A stretch of 64,000 nt of DNA from Paenibacillus sp. BIHB 4019 (GCF_002741035.1 NZ_CP016808.1:3221001-3285000); one strand, 5' to 3'. Positions 1 through 9,142 are shown, counted from the first letter of the stretch. Numbers and translations: made by a program. Notes: a model not told the origin generated them from the sequence alone.

Positions 1-336
1 CTAAGTATAGATTTAGATGACGAGGAGGAATATTTAGAACGTTTTCGAGAGATGAATCTTGAAGCGTACGGTGTGGATACAAATGTTCTTGTAAATATTC
101 AATTTATAACGCGTACATTTGATATAGGATGGTTGAAGTTATTGGAAATGATAGGAAAATTATTGAATATAAATGACAGAGATTTGATTTTAGAGGATGA
201 TTCCACATATCCATTACTGAAAAGAATTAAAGGATCTTTACTTATCAATAGTAATTTAGATGAATATAGGACTTGGTATATGACTAAAGAAAAACTAGCA
301 CTACTGAACAAACCATATCTAGAAGAGGATTTTTAA
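1..336 (+). CDS. Immunity-like protein, truncated by window edge
   Basis: The reading frame is open from base 1 to the TAA at 336, so only the C-terminal 111 residues are present and the start lies outside the window. Aligned by hand without gaps, 80 of these 111 residues are identical to the C-terminal part of the protein at 1708-2226, so the two are tandem paralogues flanking a toxin tail. The protein is acidic, has no signal peptide or membrane segment, and shares a block around TFDIGWLK and the ending PYLEEDF with its paralogue. Function as an immunity protein is inferred from duplication next to a CdiA-type tRNase domain; the family is not named with certainty. Confidence 0.7.
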   Translation, partial: LSIDLDDEEEYLERFREMNLEAYGVDTNVLVNIQFITRTFDIGWLKLLEMIGKLLNINDRDLILEDDSTYPLLKRIKGSLLINSNLDEYRTWYMTKEKLALLNKPYLEEDF

Positions 337-415
337 AGATAGTAGTTTATACACAGTTCTGAGTAAGAACGTCCAATAGTTTTCATAATAGGATCGTACA
401 ATAAAGCCAACTAAG

Positions 416-457
416 CCACAATGCGAGATTGCTATCCGTATTGTGGTCTTCTTTTAC
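416..457 (+). terminator. Probable rho-independent terminator
   Basis: Ten-base arms CCACAATGCG (416-425) and CGTATTGTGG (437-446) pair with one mismatch and are followed by a pyrimidine-rich TCTTCTTTT run. It would end the transcript of the first immunity gene and separate it from the toxin remnant. Confidence 0.5.
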
Positions 458-560
458 CCATGTCCCTGTTTTAATGCTTGAAGAGTAGCCCCACTCGGTA
501 AAAACGGTATACTTATCTCGTTATACGTATCAGGAATTAGAACTGAACCCCCAGATTTTG

Positions 561-1706
561 ATGGCACAAATGAACATCGTATTTGGAACCGTGACCATCG
601 TTCTGGCTATTGGAACGGGTGGGGGATCGTTGTATGTCTTAGCAATAGCGGATGGCGTTCTAGTCGCGGCAATGGTTACGGTGAATGGAATGAAGGCGTA
701 CGCCTTGTCTCACGGTAATGTAGTTACACCCCTATTGGATCTGGAGCAGAAAATACTGGATGACCTAGGAATAACCTTGGCGGTCGTGAATTTAGCGCTC
801 CTGCTGAAGCATGGTGTATATACGGTAGCGAACAAGATGGCGAATGGTCGGAATATAGCAGCGGTGGATGATGCTTGGAAAGCGTTCAAGCTAGATAATG
901 TCACACCGCCTAAACCGATGGAACCGCCTGCGCCGCCGAAAACGAAAGGACCTTCAAAAGGCGGTCCTGGTGTAAATCAACCGATTGATGAGTTTGATGA
1001 TGCAGCGATTTATCAGGGGGCAGGTAAGGGTAGACCGGAGCCTTCGAATGCAACGGGTGGGACAGTTGAGGGGCGGGACAATTCTGCAAAGATCCCTAGA
1101 AATGGATCAGAATGGGATGGAGATTTTCGTTCAAAATATGGCGATCAGAGTGTGGACTGGAAAACGAATTCAGAATACAAACTATATGGTGAAAAACATA
1201 TTCCTTATACACCTAAAATTAGACCAAATGCTATAATTACAAAGCCTTCATTACCTAAGGGTGGCAAACCAGAAGGAAATTATGCTAAAGATACAGGTAA
1301 AGATGCTCGAGGATTAAAAAGACAAAATGAAGCTGCTGATGTTCTTGCAGAACAAGGATATCGTACAATAATGCTTGACGAAGTCCCCAATGGAAATGCA
1401 TTTGATGGAAATGGCTATGGCATTGATCCCTCTAAAAGTCCAGACTTTATAATTGAAGGACAAGTATTTGATTGTTATGCTCCAGATAAAGGTACTAGTT
1501 TACAGAATATTCTTACTACACTCAGAAGTAAAACTACAAAACAAGCTAGAAGAATCGTATTAAATTTAAATGATTATCCTGTTGAAAAGAGGCGAGAACT
1601 TATTGATTATTTAATAAGTCAGACACACAAGGATTTAAAACATCTAGACGAACTATTAATCATTGAAGGTCGTCAAGTAACAAGAGGGTATTGGAGGTTT
1701 GATTAA
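561..1706 (+). CDS. Polymorphic toxin C-terminal fragment with CdiA-type tRNase domain
   Basis: Residues 1-70 contain hydrophobic helices, 110-230 are a Pro/Gly-rich linker, and about 245-381 form a nuclease domain. The domain shows the PD-(D/E)xK-like pattern of CdiA C-terminal tRNases: Glu257 in KRQNEAA, Asp295 in SPDFIIEG, Asp304 in VFDCYAP, and Lys324 followed by a basic KQARRIVLNL strand. Such domains cleave tRNA in target cells and sit at the tail of long secreted toxins. Here no delivery region precedes it: the frame is closed by TAG at 486-488 and no ribosome binding site precedes the ATG at 561 or the TTG at 558. It is probably the 3' remnant of a larger toxin or an orphan toxin module kept for recombination. 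The stop is followed at once by the immunity gene (1708). Confidence 0.7.
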   Translation: MAQMNIVFGTVTIVLAIGTGGGSLYVLAIADGVLVAAMVTVNGMKAYALSHGNVVTPLLDLEQKILDDLGITLAVVNLALLLKHGVYTVANKMANGRNIAAVDDAWKAFKLDNVTPPKPMEPPAPPKTKGPSKGGPGVNQPIDEFDDAAIYQGAGKGRPEPSNATGGTVEGRDNSAKIPRNGSEWDGDFRSKYGDQSVDWKTNSEYKLYGEKHIPYTPKIRPNAIITKPSLPKGGKPEGNYAKDTGKDARGLKRQNEAADVLAEQGYRTIMLDEVPNGNAFDGNGYGIDPSKSPDFIIEGQVFDCYAPDKGTSLQNILTTLRSKTTKQARRIVLNLNDYPVEKRRELIDYLISQTHKDLKHLDELLIIEGRQVTRGYWRFD

Positions 1707-1707
1707 A

Positions 1708-2226
1708 ATGGATTTTAGGGTATCTATTGGTTCTGATTTGCCTAGAGAAGCCTTGCGAAAGATACTTTACGATATGATATGCGAAGTGTTTTTTGTAGAA
1801 TTAATTAATTATGAAGTGGAAGTAAGGGATCGATCTGGTGCTCAGCAAGTGAGTATTGGTTGCACTTATTTTTCACTAAGTATAGATTTAGATGAAGAAG
1901 AAGACTATATTAAACGCTTTCGAGAGATGAATCTCGAAGATCATGGAGTAGATACAAATGTTCCTATTAGTTTTCAATTTATATCGCGTACTTTTGATAT
2001 TGGGTGGTTAAAGATGCTTGAAGTTATTGGGAAACTACTGCAGTTGAACGATAAGGATTTGGTTGTTGAAGATGATACCTCCTATCCATTAATAAAAAGG
2101 GTTAAAGGGAGTTTACTGATCAATACCCATTTAGATGAATATCAAACGAGTTATTTGGCTAAGGAAGATTTAGAACTACTGAACTACCCCTATCTAGAAG
2201 AGGATTTTTTTAAAGATAGAGAGTAA
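1708..2226 (+). CDS. Putative immunity protein for the adjacent tRNase toxin
   Basis: This 172-residue acidic cytoplasmic-type protein has no signal peptide or membrane helix. The ATG at 1708 was chosen because TGGAGG at 1692-1697 stands ten bases before it; the in-frame TTG at 1699 is too close to that site. It begins one base after the toxin stop, the usual toxin-immunity arrangement, so the two are likely translated together. A 72 percent identical copy, cut by the window edge, lies upstream at 1-336. I do not recognise the family with certainty; the immunity role is inferred from position and duplication. Confidence 0.65.
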   Translation: MDFRVSIGSDLPREALRKILYDMICEVFFVELINYEVEVRDRSGAQQVSIGCTYFSLSIDLDEEEDYIKRFREMNLEDHGVDTNVPISFQFISRTFDIGWLKMLEVIGKLLQLNDKDLVVEDDTSYPLIKRVKGSLLINTHLDEYQTSYLAKEDLELLNYPYLEEDFFKDRE

Positions 2227-2302
2227 AAAAGCAGCCACTCTTTATTTGCTGAATAACAGGAACATTCAATCCTGTGAATGAGAGCCAAAAATGAGTGGGA
2301 GA

Positions 2303-2344
2303 AGAACAGTTTTGCAGCACAGGCTGCAAGCTGTTCTTTTTCTA
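2303..2344 (+). terminator. Rho-independent terminator of the toxin-immunity unit
   Basis: AGAACAG (2303-2309) pairs with CTGTTCT (2331-2337), with an inner GCAG/CTGC pair, followed by TTTTTCT. Confidence 0.8.
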
Positions 2345-2418
2345 TAAAAGTCGAAATTGCACGGAGTATCTATAGCAACAGTATTTAAATAGCTAATTTT
2401 AAGAAGGCAGGTGTTGAA

Positions 2419-3132
2419 ATGGGAGAGCAGTCGAATGATTTAGCAAAAGTTATGGAGAAGATTAATAGAGTTCGATTAGAAGAAGGAATACTGGATTACT
2501 TAGAGATAGGCGGGCTGGATCTATCTTTTTCAGACTTATCAGAGCTAAGGGCAGATCGAATAATGGCTCATGGTACGAACCTGCGAGGCTCTGAGCTACT
2601 GCGTGTCTCCTTGCGTGATTGTGAATTTGGCAAGGCACATCTGGAAAGCTGTAATTTGGAGGAAGCGGATATCGCTGATTGTGTATTGAGCGAGGCGAAC
2701 CTGCGTAAAGCTCAGATGAAGTATGCACAGATAAAAATAAGTACGTGTATAGAGACTTGTTTTGACGAGGTGGATTTTTACCATGGCCATTTATCTGGAA
2801 CGACTTTCAATGGAGCTGCATTTCGCCAGGCGAATCTAATGGGAATTATTGCAATCGGGGCCTATTTTGATGAAGCCATCTTTTCTGGTGCTGTTCTCAT
2901 AGATGGAAACTTTGAAGGATCTGATTTCATTAAGGCTAATTTATCCGAAGTACAAGCTAGGAATGCGAATTTTTCAGGAGCTGATTTAACTGGAGCTACA
3001 CTATGGAATGGTCATTTTGAAGCAGCTGACTTTACAAATGCTAAACTTGACGATGTGATTTGGAAAGGGGCTAACATAGAAGGAGCTAAGTTCGATAAAG
3101 GTGTTAGAGAACAAATCTTAAAACAGCTGTAA
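2419..3132 (+). CDS. Pentapeptide repeat protein
   Basis: This 237-residue protein is built largely of A(D/N)LXX pentapeptides, for example GTNLRGSELLRVSL, EANLRKAQM and GADLTGATL, spanning about residues 25-230. Such proteins fold into a right-handed quadrilateral beta helix; some mimic DNA and shield gyrase, but most have no known role. No signal peptide or membrane segment is seen, so it should be cytoplasmic. The AAGGCAGG element at 2404-2411 is a usable ribosome binding site for the ATG. It stands alone between the toxin-immunity terminator and endonuclease V and has the same AT-rich codon use as its neighbours. The specific function is unknown. Confidence 0.85.
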   Translation: MGEQSNDLAKVMEKINRVRLEEGILDYLEIGGLDLSFSDLSELRADRIMAHGTNLRGSELLRVSLRDCEFGKAHLESCNLEEADIADCVLSEANLRKAQMKYAQIKISTCIETCFDEVDFYHGHLSGTTFNGAAFRQANLMGIIAIGAYFDEAIFSGAVLIDGNFEGSDFIKANLSEVQARNANFSGADLTGATLWNGHFEAADFTNAKLDDVIWKGANIEGAKFDKGVREQILKQL

Positions 3133-3243
3133 AAGGTATGATCATGCTGTGGACTACTGGCGATGATGCCACCACCTCAGGCTGTATCCCTGATAAAGCC
3201 GCAGTTTTAGTCATGAATACATATAACGAAAGGTCCAAACAAA

Positions 3244-3924
3244 ATGGAAAATAAAATAACCGCAAGCTATAATGCCATTCAACAGGATTTAGTTCAACAA
3301 ATTAAGTTGGAAAATCATTTTAAAATAGAAGATATTAAGCTCATTGCCGGAGTGGATCTAGCGTACTGGGAGGAAGCTGGAAAGACAATTGCAGTGTGCT
3401 GCATATGTGTCGTAGATTTTCTGACGAAAGAGGTTGTGGAAATACAGTCATTAAAAGCTGAAGTTAAGGTGCCTTATATACCGGGCTATTTATCTTTCAG
3501 AGAATTGCCTTTAATTATCGAAACCTTTAAGCTGCTGACTAGCGATCCAGATATGATCATGTTTGATGGCAATGGATATTTGCACCCTAGAAATATGGGA
3601 ATCGCCACACATGCGTCCTTCCATCTGAATAAACCGACGATAGGCATGGCGAAAACTTATTTGAAAATCGATTCGGTTGATTTTGATATGCCGGCGAATG
3701 AAGCAGGGGCGTTCACCAATATTGTAATTAACAACATCGTATATGGACGAGCGCTAAGAACGCATAAAGACGTGAAGCCTATTTTTATTTCATGCGGCAA
3801 TTGGATCGATATAGATACAGCGACCGCCGTCACGCTAGCGTTAATTAATAAAGAAAGCAGACTGCCTATACCTGTAAGACTGGCGGATTTAGAAACTAAA
3901 AAAAAGAGAGAGCATTTTAGATAG
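3244..3924 (+). CDS. nfi: Endonuclease V (deoxyinosine 3' endonuclease)
   Basis: This 226-residue protein matches endonuclease V, which nicks DNA one base 3' of deoxyinosine to start repair of deaminated adenine. The metal-binding residues are in place: Asp38 in AGVDLAY, Glu87 in the PYIPGYLSFRELP signature and Asp108 in MFDGNGYLHPR, spaced as in the family. The GIATHA motif at 119-124 follows. Length is normal. The ribosome binding site before the ATG is weak (AAAGG at 3228-3232). It is monocistronic, with a hairpin terminator shared with the convergent HxlR gene. Confidence 0.93.
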   Translation: MENKITASYNAIQQDLVQQIKLENHFKIEDIKLIAGVDLAYWEEAGKTIAVCCICVVDFLTKEVVEIQSLKAEVKVPYIPGYLSFRELPLIIETFKLLTSDPDMIMFDGNGYLHPRNMGIATHASFHLNKPTIGMAKTYLKIDSVDFDMPANEAGAFTNIVINNIVYGRALRTHKDVKPIFISCGNWIDIDTATAVTLALINKESRLPIPVRLADLETKKKREHFR

Positions 3925-3930
3925 CATATG

Positions 3931-3977
3931 AAAAGGCTCGTTCCACTTGGGCTTCAAGTAGGAATAAGCCTTTTTTT
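3931..3977. terminator. Bidirectional terminator between endonuclease V and HxlR genes
   Basis: AAAAGGCT at 3931-3938 pairs with AGCCTTTT at 3967-3974, with inner TTCC/GGAA and ACTTG/CAAGT pairs. A and T runs lie on both outer flanks, so it can serve both convergent genes. Confidence 0.8.
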
Positions 3978-3998
3978 AGAATAGCTTTAGAAAAGCCT

Positions 3999-4361
3999 TT
4001 ATTTATTCAAAACGCTATCCTCCAGCATCGAATACTTATCGCCATAAATTCGGATAATATGCTCTTCTCCCCAGTTGCAGAGGGCGCTCAAAATGCTATC
4101 GAGGCTGAGTCCGTATTCGGTCAGCTCGTATTCGACTTTAGGCGGCACCTGATTATACGTAATCCGGTTCACGATTCCATCGTCCTCCAGCTCGCGGAGC
4201 TGCTGAGTGAGCATTTTTTGCGTAATGCCTGGCATGAGCCGTTTCAGCTCGCTTGTCCGCTTCTTGCCGTGGGTGAGATGGCACAGAATGACGCATTTCC
4301 ATTTCCCTCCGATAACCTCAAGCGTCGCTTCTACGGAAATATTGTATTTCTTCTTCGTCAT
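3999..4361 (-). CDS. HxlR-family transcriptional regulator (YtcD-like)
   Basis: This 120-residue winged-helix protein carries the HxlR signature: LEVIGGKWK near residue 15, then ITQKMLTQQLRELEDDGIVNR as recognition helix and start of the wing, then VEYELTEYG. HxlR proteins sense electrophiles or other small molecules, some through cysteines (Cys23, Cys27 and Cys90 are present here). An AAGGAGGAG site precedes the ATG. It is divergent from an MFS exporter, the arrangement of B. subtilis ytcD-ytbD, so it probably represses that exporter and itself. The effector is unknown. Confidence 0.9.
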   Translation of the reverse strand: MTKKKYNISVEATLEVIGGKWKCVILCHLTHGKKRTSELKRLMPGITQKMLTQQLRELEDDGIVNRITYNQVPPKVEYELTEYGLSLDSILSALCNWGEEHIIRIYGDKYSMLEDSVLNK

Positions 4362-4392
4362 GCTGCTCCTCCTTGCTGATCGGTATTTATGG

Positions 4393-4430
4393 GTACTTTT
4401 TAGTGCCTACAGTACTGAAAAGTACGTACT
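4393..4430. promoter_or_regulatory. Candidate HxlR operator
   Basis: GTACTTTT (4393-4400) and AAAAGTAC (4418-4425) form an exact dyad, followed by the perfect 10-base palindrome AGTACGTACT (4421-4430). The cluster of AGTAC elements lies 32 bases upstream of the HxlR start, in the divergent intergenic region. Confidence 0.5.
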
Positions 4431-4538
4431 ATTCATTTGGATAGATATAACCTATCATAGCATTTATCGATCCATTGCGGCTACTCGCGAAGTGAACCGT
4501 ACCCAATAGATACACGACAGGATAGGAGGCAATATAGC

Positions 4539-5741
4539 ATGACTATTAATCAAAAAAGAAGCATATTGGCATTGCTGGCTCTCGCCGTTAGCGCCTTTGC
4601 CATTGGTACCACGGAATTTATAAGCGTCGGGCTGCTGCCGCTGATTTCAGAGGACTTGCAGGTATCGCTGCCGACAGCGGGGCTAACTGTTTCCCTTTAT
4701 GCACTAGGTGTAACGATTGGAGCTCCCATTCTTACATCTCTAACGTCCAGCTTGTCACGCAAAACGCTGCTCATGTGGATTATGCTCATCTTCATTATCG
4801 GCAACAGCTTAGCGGCCGCATCGGCTAGCATTGAGGTGCTGCTGATTGCGCGCATCGTATCGGCTTTCTCGCATGGCTTATTTATGTCGATTGGCTCGAC
4901 GATTGCGGCTGATCTTGTTCCGGCGAACCGCCGTGCCAGCGCGATTTCGATTATGTTCAGCGGATTGACCGTTGCGACGGTAACCGGTGTGCCGCTCGGT
5001 ACATTTATCGGCCAGCTGTGGGGCTGGCGTACGGCTTTTGTCGCTATCGTAATTGTCGGCGTTCTTGCGTTTATCGCGATCATGCTGCTCATTCCAGGCG
5101 ATTTGCGCAAAGGGGCTCGTTCTTCCTTTAAAGATCAATTGCAACTGGTCAAAAATGGCCGGCTATTGCTGCTGTTCGCCATCACCGCCTTGGGCTACGG
5201 TGGCACATTTGTCGTATTCACTTATTTATCCCCGCTATTGCAGCAAATAACCGGATTTAAATCGGGAACGGTCACGGTTATTTTGCTCGTATACGGTATT
5301 GCGATTGCGCTCGGTAATATGATTGGCGGAAAGCTTGCCAACCGCAACCCGATTGTTGCTTTGTTTTATATGTTTATGGTGCAGGCCGTTGTGCTCGTTA
5401 TCCTGACATTTACGGCGCCTTTCAAAATCATCGGTCTAGTGACGATTATTGCGATGGGACTGCTGCATTTTATGAACGTGCCGGGTTTGCAGGTGTACGT
5501 TGTAATGCTGGCCGAACGGTTCGTGCCGCGTGCAGTTGATGTGGCCTCGGCGATCAATATTGCTGCCTTTAATGCAGGCATTGCCATCGGCGCTTATCTT
5601 GGCGGCATTATTGCTGCTTCCATCGGGCTTATTCATACGACCTGGATCGGCGCGTTGATGGTGCTCGGAGCGGTGCTGCTGAGTGGGTGGAGCATGGCGC
5701 TGGAGCGCAACGATCAGAAGGGAAGTCAGAAAGCAGCGTGA
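4539..5741 (+). CDS. MFS efflux transporter, DHA1 family (YtbD-like)
   Basis: This 400-residue protein has about twelve hydrophobic helices and the family opening FAIGTTEFISVGLLPLI at residues 20-36, typical of DHA1 exporters related to YtbD, NepI and AraJ. It should export a small drug or metabolite with proton antiport at the cell membrane. TAGGAGG at 4523-4529 precedes the ATG. The neighbouring divergent HxlR gene is its likely regulator. The substrate cannot be read from the sequence; arabinose or purine nucleoside export are possibilities known among relatives. Confidence 0.88.
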   Translation: MTINQKRSILALLALAVSAFAIGTTEFISVGLLPLISEDLQVSLPTAGLTVSLYALGVTIGAPILTSLTSSLSRKTLLMWIMLIFIIGNSLAAASASIEVLLIARIVSAFSHGLFMSIGSTIAADLVPANRRASAISIMFSGLTVATVTGVPLGTFIGQLWGWRTAFVAIVIVGVLAFIAIMLLIPGDLRKGARSSFKDQLQLVKNGRLLLLFAITALGYGGTFVVFTYLSPLLQQITGFKSGTVTVILLVYGIAIALGNMIGGKLANRNPIVALFYMFMVQAVVLVILTFTAPFKIIGLVTIIAMGLLHFMNVPGLQVYVVMLAERFVPRAVDVASAINIAAFNAGIAIGAYLGGIIAASIGLIHTTWIGALMVLGAVLLSGWSMALERNDQKGSQKAA

Positions 5742-6002
5742 TTTTAGCGGGAGTAAACAATCTGAAATAATAACAGGGCTGTCCATCCGTCAGTAAAAAC
5801 AGCTCATCATTAAATGGATTATGGATGGAATTAGAAGCCCCTTAGGGTCGGGAAGTTAGAAGTAGAAAAGGCATAAAATTGATAAGCGGACGCCCATTTG
5901 CTATCATAAATAATAAGGGACTGACCAAAAGAACAAATCGGTCATTTCGTTTGTTTTCAACATTTTTTGCGTTCAATTATGGGCAATGAGGGAGAGTGAA
6001 GC

Positions 6003-7481
6003 ATGTCAACGATCGAGGTACACACGAAGGATGGCGCGGTTAAAGGGCAGCAGTTAAACGGAGTTTCCGTTTGGAAGGGAATTCCCTATGCCAAGCCGCC
6101 AGTAGATGAGCTGCGATTTGCAGCGCCTGTTCCGCCTGAGCAGTGGGAAGGCGTCAGAGAAGCTTTCCATTTTGGCCCTGAAAATATACAGCCGAGACAC
6201 AATGGGGCGTCAGCGGAGTTCGCCGCAGGTGCGTTCCTCGAATCAGAAGATTGCCTATATTTAAATGTATGGGCACCGGAAGCAGCCGTTACTGAAAATG
6301 CAGCCGCGCCGCTTCCAGTTATGGTATGGATTCATGGAGGCTCTTTCTTGACCGGAGCAGGAAGCTTGCCTCTCTATGATGGATCAGAGCTGGTGAAGCG
6401 AGGAAATGTGATCGTCGTAACGATCAATTACCGTCTAGGACCGTTCGGGTTTCTGCATCTCGCGCCGCTTGGCGGCTCCTTCGTATCGAATGCGGGACTT
6501 CTAGATCAAATAGCAGCACTGGAATGGGTGAAAAATAATATCGCGGCGTTCGGCGGCGATCCCGCTGCCGTCACCATTTTTGGCGAATCCGCAGGCAGTA
6601 TGAGCATTGCAGCGCTGCTGGCCATGCCGAAGGCGAAAGGCTTGTACAGCCGTGCCATTATGCAAAGCGGAGCCTCGCAGTCCATTGCGCCTCAGCAAGC
6701 GGATGCCATCCGGGCAGGCCTGCTTCAAGGTCTCGGCATTGGCCCATCTGAGCTGGATAAGCTAAGGAGCGTGCCGGCAGAGCAGATTTTTGCAGCAGGA
6801 GAAAAGCTGAAGGAGCAGGCGGGAGACCGGTTTGCGCTGCTGTTTCAACCGGTGCCCGACGAGGCGACGCTCCCGCAGACGCCGCTTGAGGCCATTCAGG
6901 GAGGGGCTGCGGCGGACATTCCTCTGCTAATCGGGACGAATTTGAATGAGGGGCATTTTTTCATCCGGCCCGATATGCCTTTTGATGATAATCTTGATAT
7001 GTCCAAAGCGCTGGCTTTTATGGCGCCGGATATCAAAAACACAGGCGCAGCCGCGGCTGCTTATCCGCAAACGTCAGATGGACAAGCGCAAATGATGACC
7101 GAAGCCTTTTTCTGGCGTTCGTCCCTGCAGTTCGCCACCGCGCAAAGCGAGCATGCGCCTGTATGGATGTATCGTTTTGACTGGGTATTGCCGGAGCACC
7201 CGCTGCTGAATAAAGCGATTCACGCCATTGAAATCTTCTTTGTGTTCAATACGCTGGAGCATATGCAGAGCATGGGCGTTACACCCGATGAGTCCATGAG
7301 GCAGTTAGCTTGGCGCATGCAGGATGCTTGGATTGCTTTCGCCAAACAGGGCAAGCCTAAAGTTGAAAATGTTACCTGGCCTGCCTACAGCAAGCCGGAG
7401 CGTTCGACGCTCATTTTCAACCACAGTATTCAAGTGATTGCTGACCCTGAAGCCCAAAAACGCGAGCTGCTGGAGCTGTAA
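6003..7481 (+). CDS. pnbA: Type B carboxylesterase (para-nitrobenzyl esterase family)
   Basis: This 492-residue alpha/beta hydrolase has all type B carboxylesterase motifs: the oxyanion-hole strand VWIHGGSF, the nucleophile elbow GESAGS with Ser196, the acid Glu316 in LNEGHFF, and His407 in IHAIEIFFVF. It would hydrolyse carboxylic esters; the natural substrate of PnbA-type enzymes is not known. No signal peptide is present, so it is cytoplasmic. GAGGGAGAGTG at 5989-5999 is the ribosome binding site. The 261 bases before it hold no gene; they carry only short inverted repeats such as TGACC/GGTCA near 5925-5945. It is a single-gene unit ending in a strong hairpin. Confidence 0.92.
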   Translation: MSTIEVHTKDGAVKGQQLNGVSVWKGIPYAKPPVDELRFAAPVPPEQWEGVREAFHFGPENIQPRHNGASAEFAAGAFLESEDCLYLNVWAPEAAVTENAAAPLPVMVWIHGGSFLTGAGSLPLYDGSELVKRGNVIVVTINYRLGPFGFLHLAPLGGSFVSNAGLLDQIAALEWVKNNIAAFGGDPAAVTIFGESAGSMSIAALLAMPKAKGLYSRAIMQSGASQSIAPQQADAIRAGLLQGLGIGPSELDKLRSVPAEQIFAAGEKLKEQAGDRFALLFQPVPDEATLPQTPLEAIQGGAAADIPLLIGTNLNEGHFFIRPDMPFDDNLDMSKALAFMAPDIKNTGAAAAAYPQTSDGQAQMMTEAFFWRSSLQFATAQSEHAPVWMYRFDWVLPEHPLLNKAIHAIEIFFVFNTLEHMQSMGVTPDESMRQLAWRMQDAWIAFAKQGKPKVENVTWPAYSKPERSTLIFNHSIQVIADPEAQKRELLEL

Positions 7482-7513
7482 AGCATCAGCTTAAAATAAG
7501 CTTCAAATCGAAA

Positions 7514-7561
7514 AGCACCAATGAAGCAGGCGCAATTGCCTATTTCATTGGTGCTTTGTTG
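7514..7561 (+). terminator. Rho-independent terminator of the esterase gene
   Basis: AGCACCAATGAA (7514-7525) pairs perfectly with TTCATTGGTGCT (7543-7554), followed by TTGTTGT. It also faces the convergent DHA2 transporter gene. Confidence 0.85.
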
Positions 7562-7611
7562 TATTGGTATTTGGTGCTTGGGTGTTCATAATCTCTTTAA
7601 TCCTTCATTCA

Positions 7612-9060
7612 TTACCTGCTTGGCTGCAAAACTGCCGCCCGCCCTTTCCGCTGTTTAAGCAGCAGCAAGAGAGGGAAGCCGGCAAGCACTGTAATGGCAC
7701 CGACCACAAACACATCATTAATGCTCATTGTGAACGACATTAGGCGGATCGTATTCGTATCGGTAGCGCCAGACTGGATGAGCTCGCTGCTATGGATGGC
7801 GGTACGGCTGGAGATGAGTCCCGTAAACACTGCGATAGCGAAGGAACTGAGCACATTGCGAATCCAGTTGCTGATGGAAGCGGCATGACCGGACCACTCA
7901 GGCGGAATTTCTTCCATGGAGGCGGTACTGCTCGGAACGGAAGCAAAACCAAGCCCGATATTGCGAATAATCATTCCCCATAGTACGAAGCTGTAAGCCG
8001 TATCCATATGCAGCCAGCTGAGCATAAACAGCCCTGCGAAAATAAATATGATGCCAATGCTGATCATTTTCACCGCTCCAAGCTTCGGATACAGCTTTCC
8101 GGCTATTGGGCTTAGAAGTGCCAATATGACGGAGGAGGGCAGCAAAATCAACCCTGTTGCAAGCGGACTTTCGAGCTGCACCTGCTGCAAAAACAGCGGA
8201 GTCAAATACGTTCCCGTGTACAGCGCGACCGTCACCATGCCATAGATGCTCAGCATGACGGTAAAACGGCGAATGCGGAAAACCCGCAAATTCAGCAGCG
8301 GCTCCTTGGCCGTCAGCTCCCGCCAAATAAAGAGGCCCAGCAAAGCGACGCCTGAACACATAAGCAGCAGCGTTTTCCATGAGCTCCAGCCCCAGCTATT
8401 GCCCTCGCTGAAAGCTACGAGCAGCGCCAGACTGCCGAGAATAACGGTCATGATGCCCGGAATATCAAGCGATTTTGGGATGTTCATCCGATAATAAGGA
8501 ATTAGCTTTTGGGTCAAAATAATCGCAATCAGCCCAATCGGCACATTGAACAAAAACAGCCAATGCCAGCTTGCCTGCTGCAGCAGCCAGCCGCTGAAAG
8601 TCGGTCCAATTGCAGGAGCGACCATCGCCGACAGCGACCATAGGCTAACCGCAAATGCCCGGCGCTCCTTCGGCACAACCTGAAAAATAATCGTCATCGT
8701 ACAGGACATAATAAGTCCGCTGCATGCCCCTTGCAGCATCCGAAATACGATCAGCGACGTCGTATCCCATGCGGTAGCGCACAAAAACGAAAACAGCGTA
8801 AAGCCGATCAGCGCGTATAAATATAATCGTTTATAGCTGAATCGTCCTCCCAAATACCCGACGAGTGGTGAAATGACTCCGGTTGCCAGCATAAAGCCCG
8901 TCACCATCCACTGCATGGTCGAAAGCTCCGAGTGGAAATGCTCCATCAGCAGCGGAAGCGCAATATTAATCGTCGTTGTGCTGAGCACGGAAAGGAACGT
9001 TCCGAAGAAAATCGCAATCATAATCGGCCAAAATCGTATCGTAGTCGTCTGCTCCTCCAA
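7612..9060 (-). CDS. MFS multidrug exporter, DHA2 (EmrB/QacA) family
   Basis: This 482-residue protein has about fourteen hydrophobic helices and the DHA2 pattern: an N-terminal INIALPLLMEHF segment, the GYLGGRFSYKRLY loop, and motif C around GPTFSGWLL at about 150-158. It should expel cationic or lipophilic drugs by proton antiport. The start is a TTG; AGGAGG lies nine bases before it. The gene is divergent from a PadR regulator, and two PadR-type dyads occupy the space between them, so substrate-induced derepression is likely. The substrate itself is unknown. Confidence 0.9.
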   Translation of the reverse strand: MEEQTTTIRFWPIMIAIFFGTFLSVLSTTTINIALPLLMEHFHSELSTMQWMVTGFMLATGVISPLVGYLGGRFSYKRLYLYALIGFTLFSFLCATAWDTTSLIVFRMLQGACSGLIMSCTMTIIFQVVPKERRAFAVSLWSLSAMVAPAIGPTFSGWLLQQASWHWLFLFNVPIGLIAIILTQKLIPYYRMNIPKSLDIPGIMTVILGSLALLVAFSEGNSWGWSSWKTLLLMCSGVALLGLFIWRELTAKEPLLNLRVFRIRRFTVMLSIYGMVTVALYTGTYLTPLFLQQVQLESPLATGLILLPSSVILALLSPIAGKLYPKLGAVKMISIGIIFIFAGLFMLSWLHMDTAYSFVLWGMIIRNIGLGFASVPSSTASMEEIPPEWSGHAASISNWIRNVLSSFAIAVFTGLISSRTAIHSSELIQSGATDTNTIRLMSFTMSINDVFVVGAITVLAGFPLLLLLKQRKGRAAVLQPSR

Positions 9061-9083
9061 AACAAATGTCCTCCTGTCATTGC

Positions 9084-9107
9084 TTATATGTCTACTTTTA
9101 CATATAA
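9084..9107. promoter_or_regulatory. PadR-type operator 1
   Basis: Perfect 8-base arms TTATATGT and ACATATAA around an 8-base spacer contain the ATGT-N8-ACAT core known for PadR operators. It is 24 bases upstream of the DHA2 exporter start. Confidence 0.75.
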
Positions 9108-9142
9108 TATTCTGTGTTATCTATGTTACACTTATGCATTTT

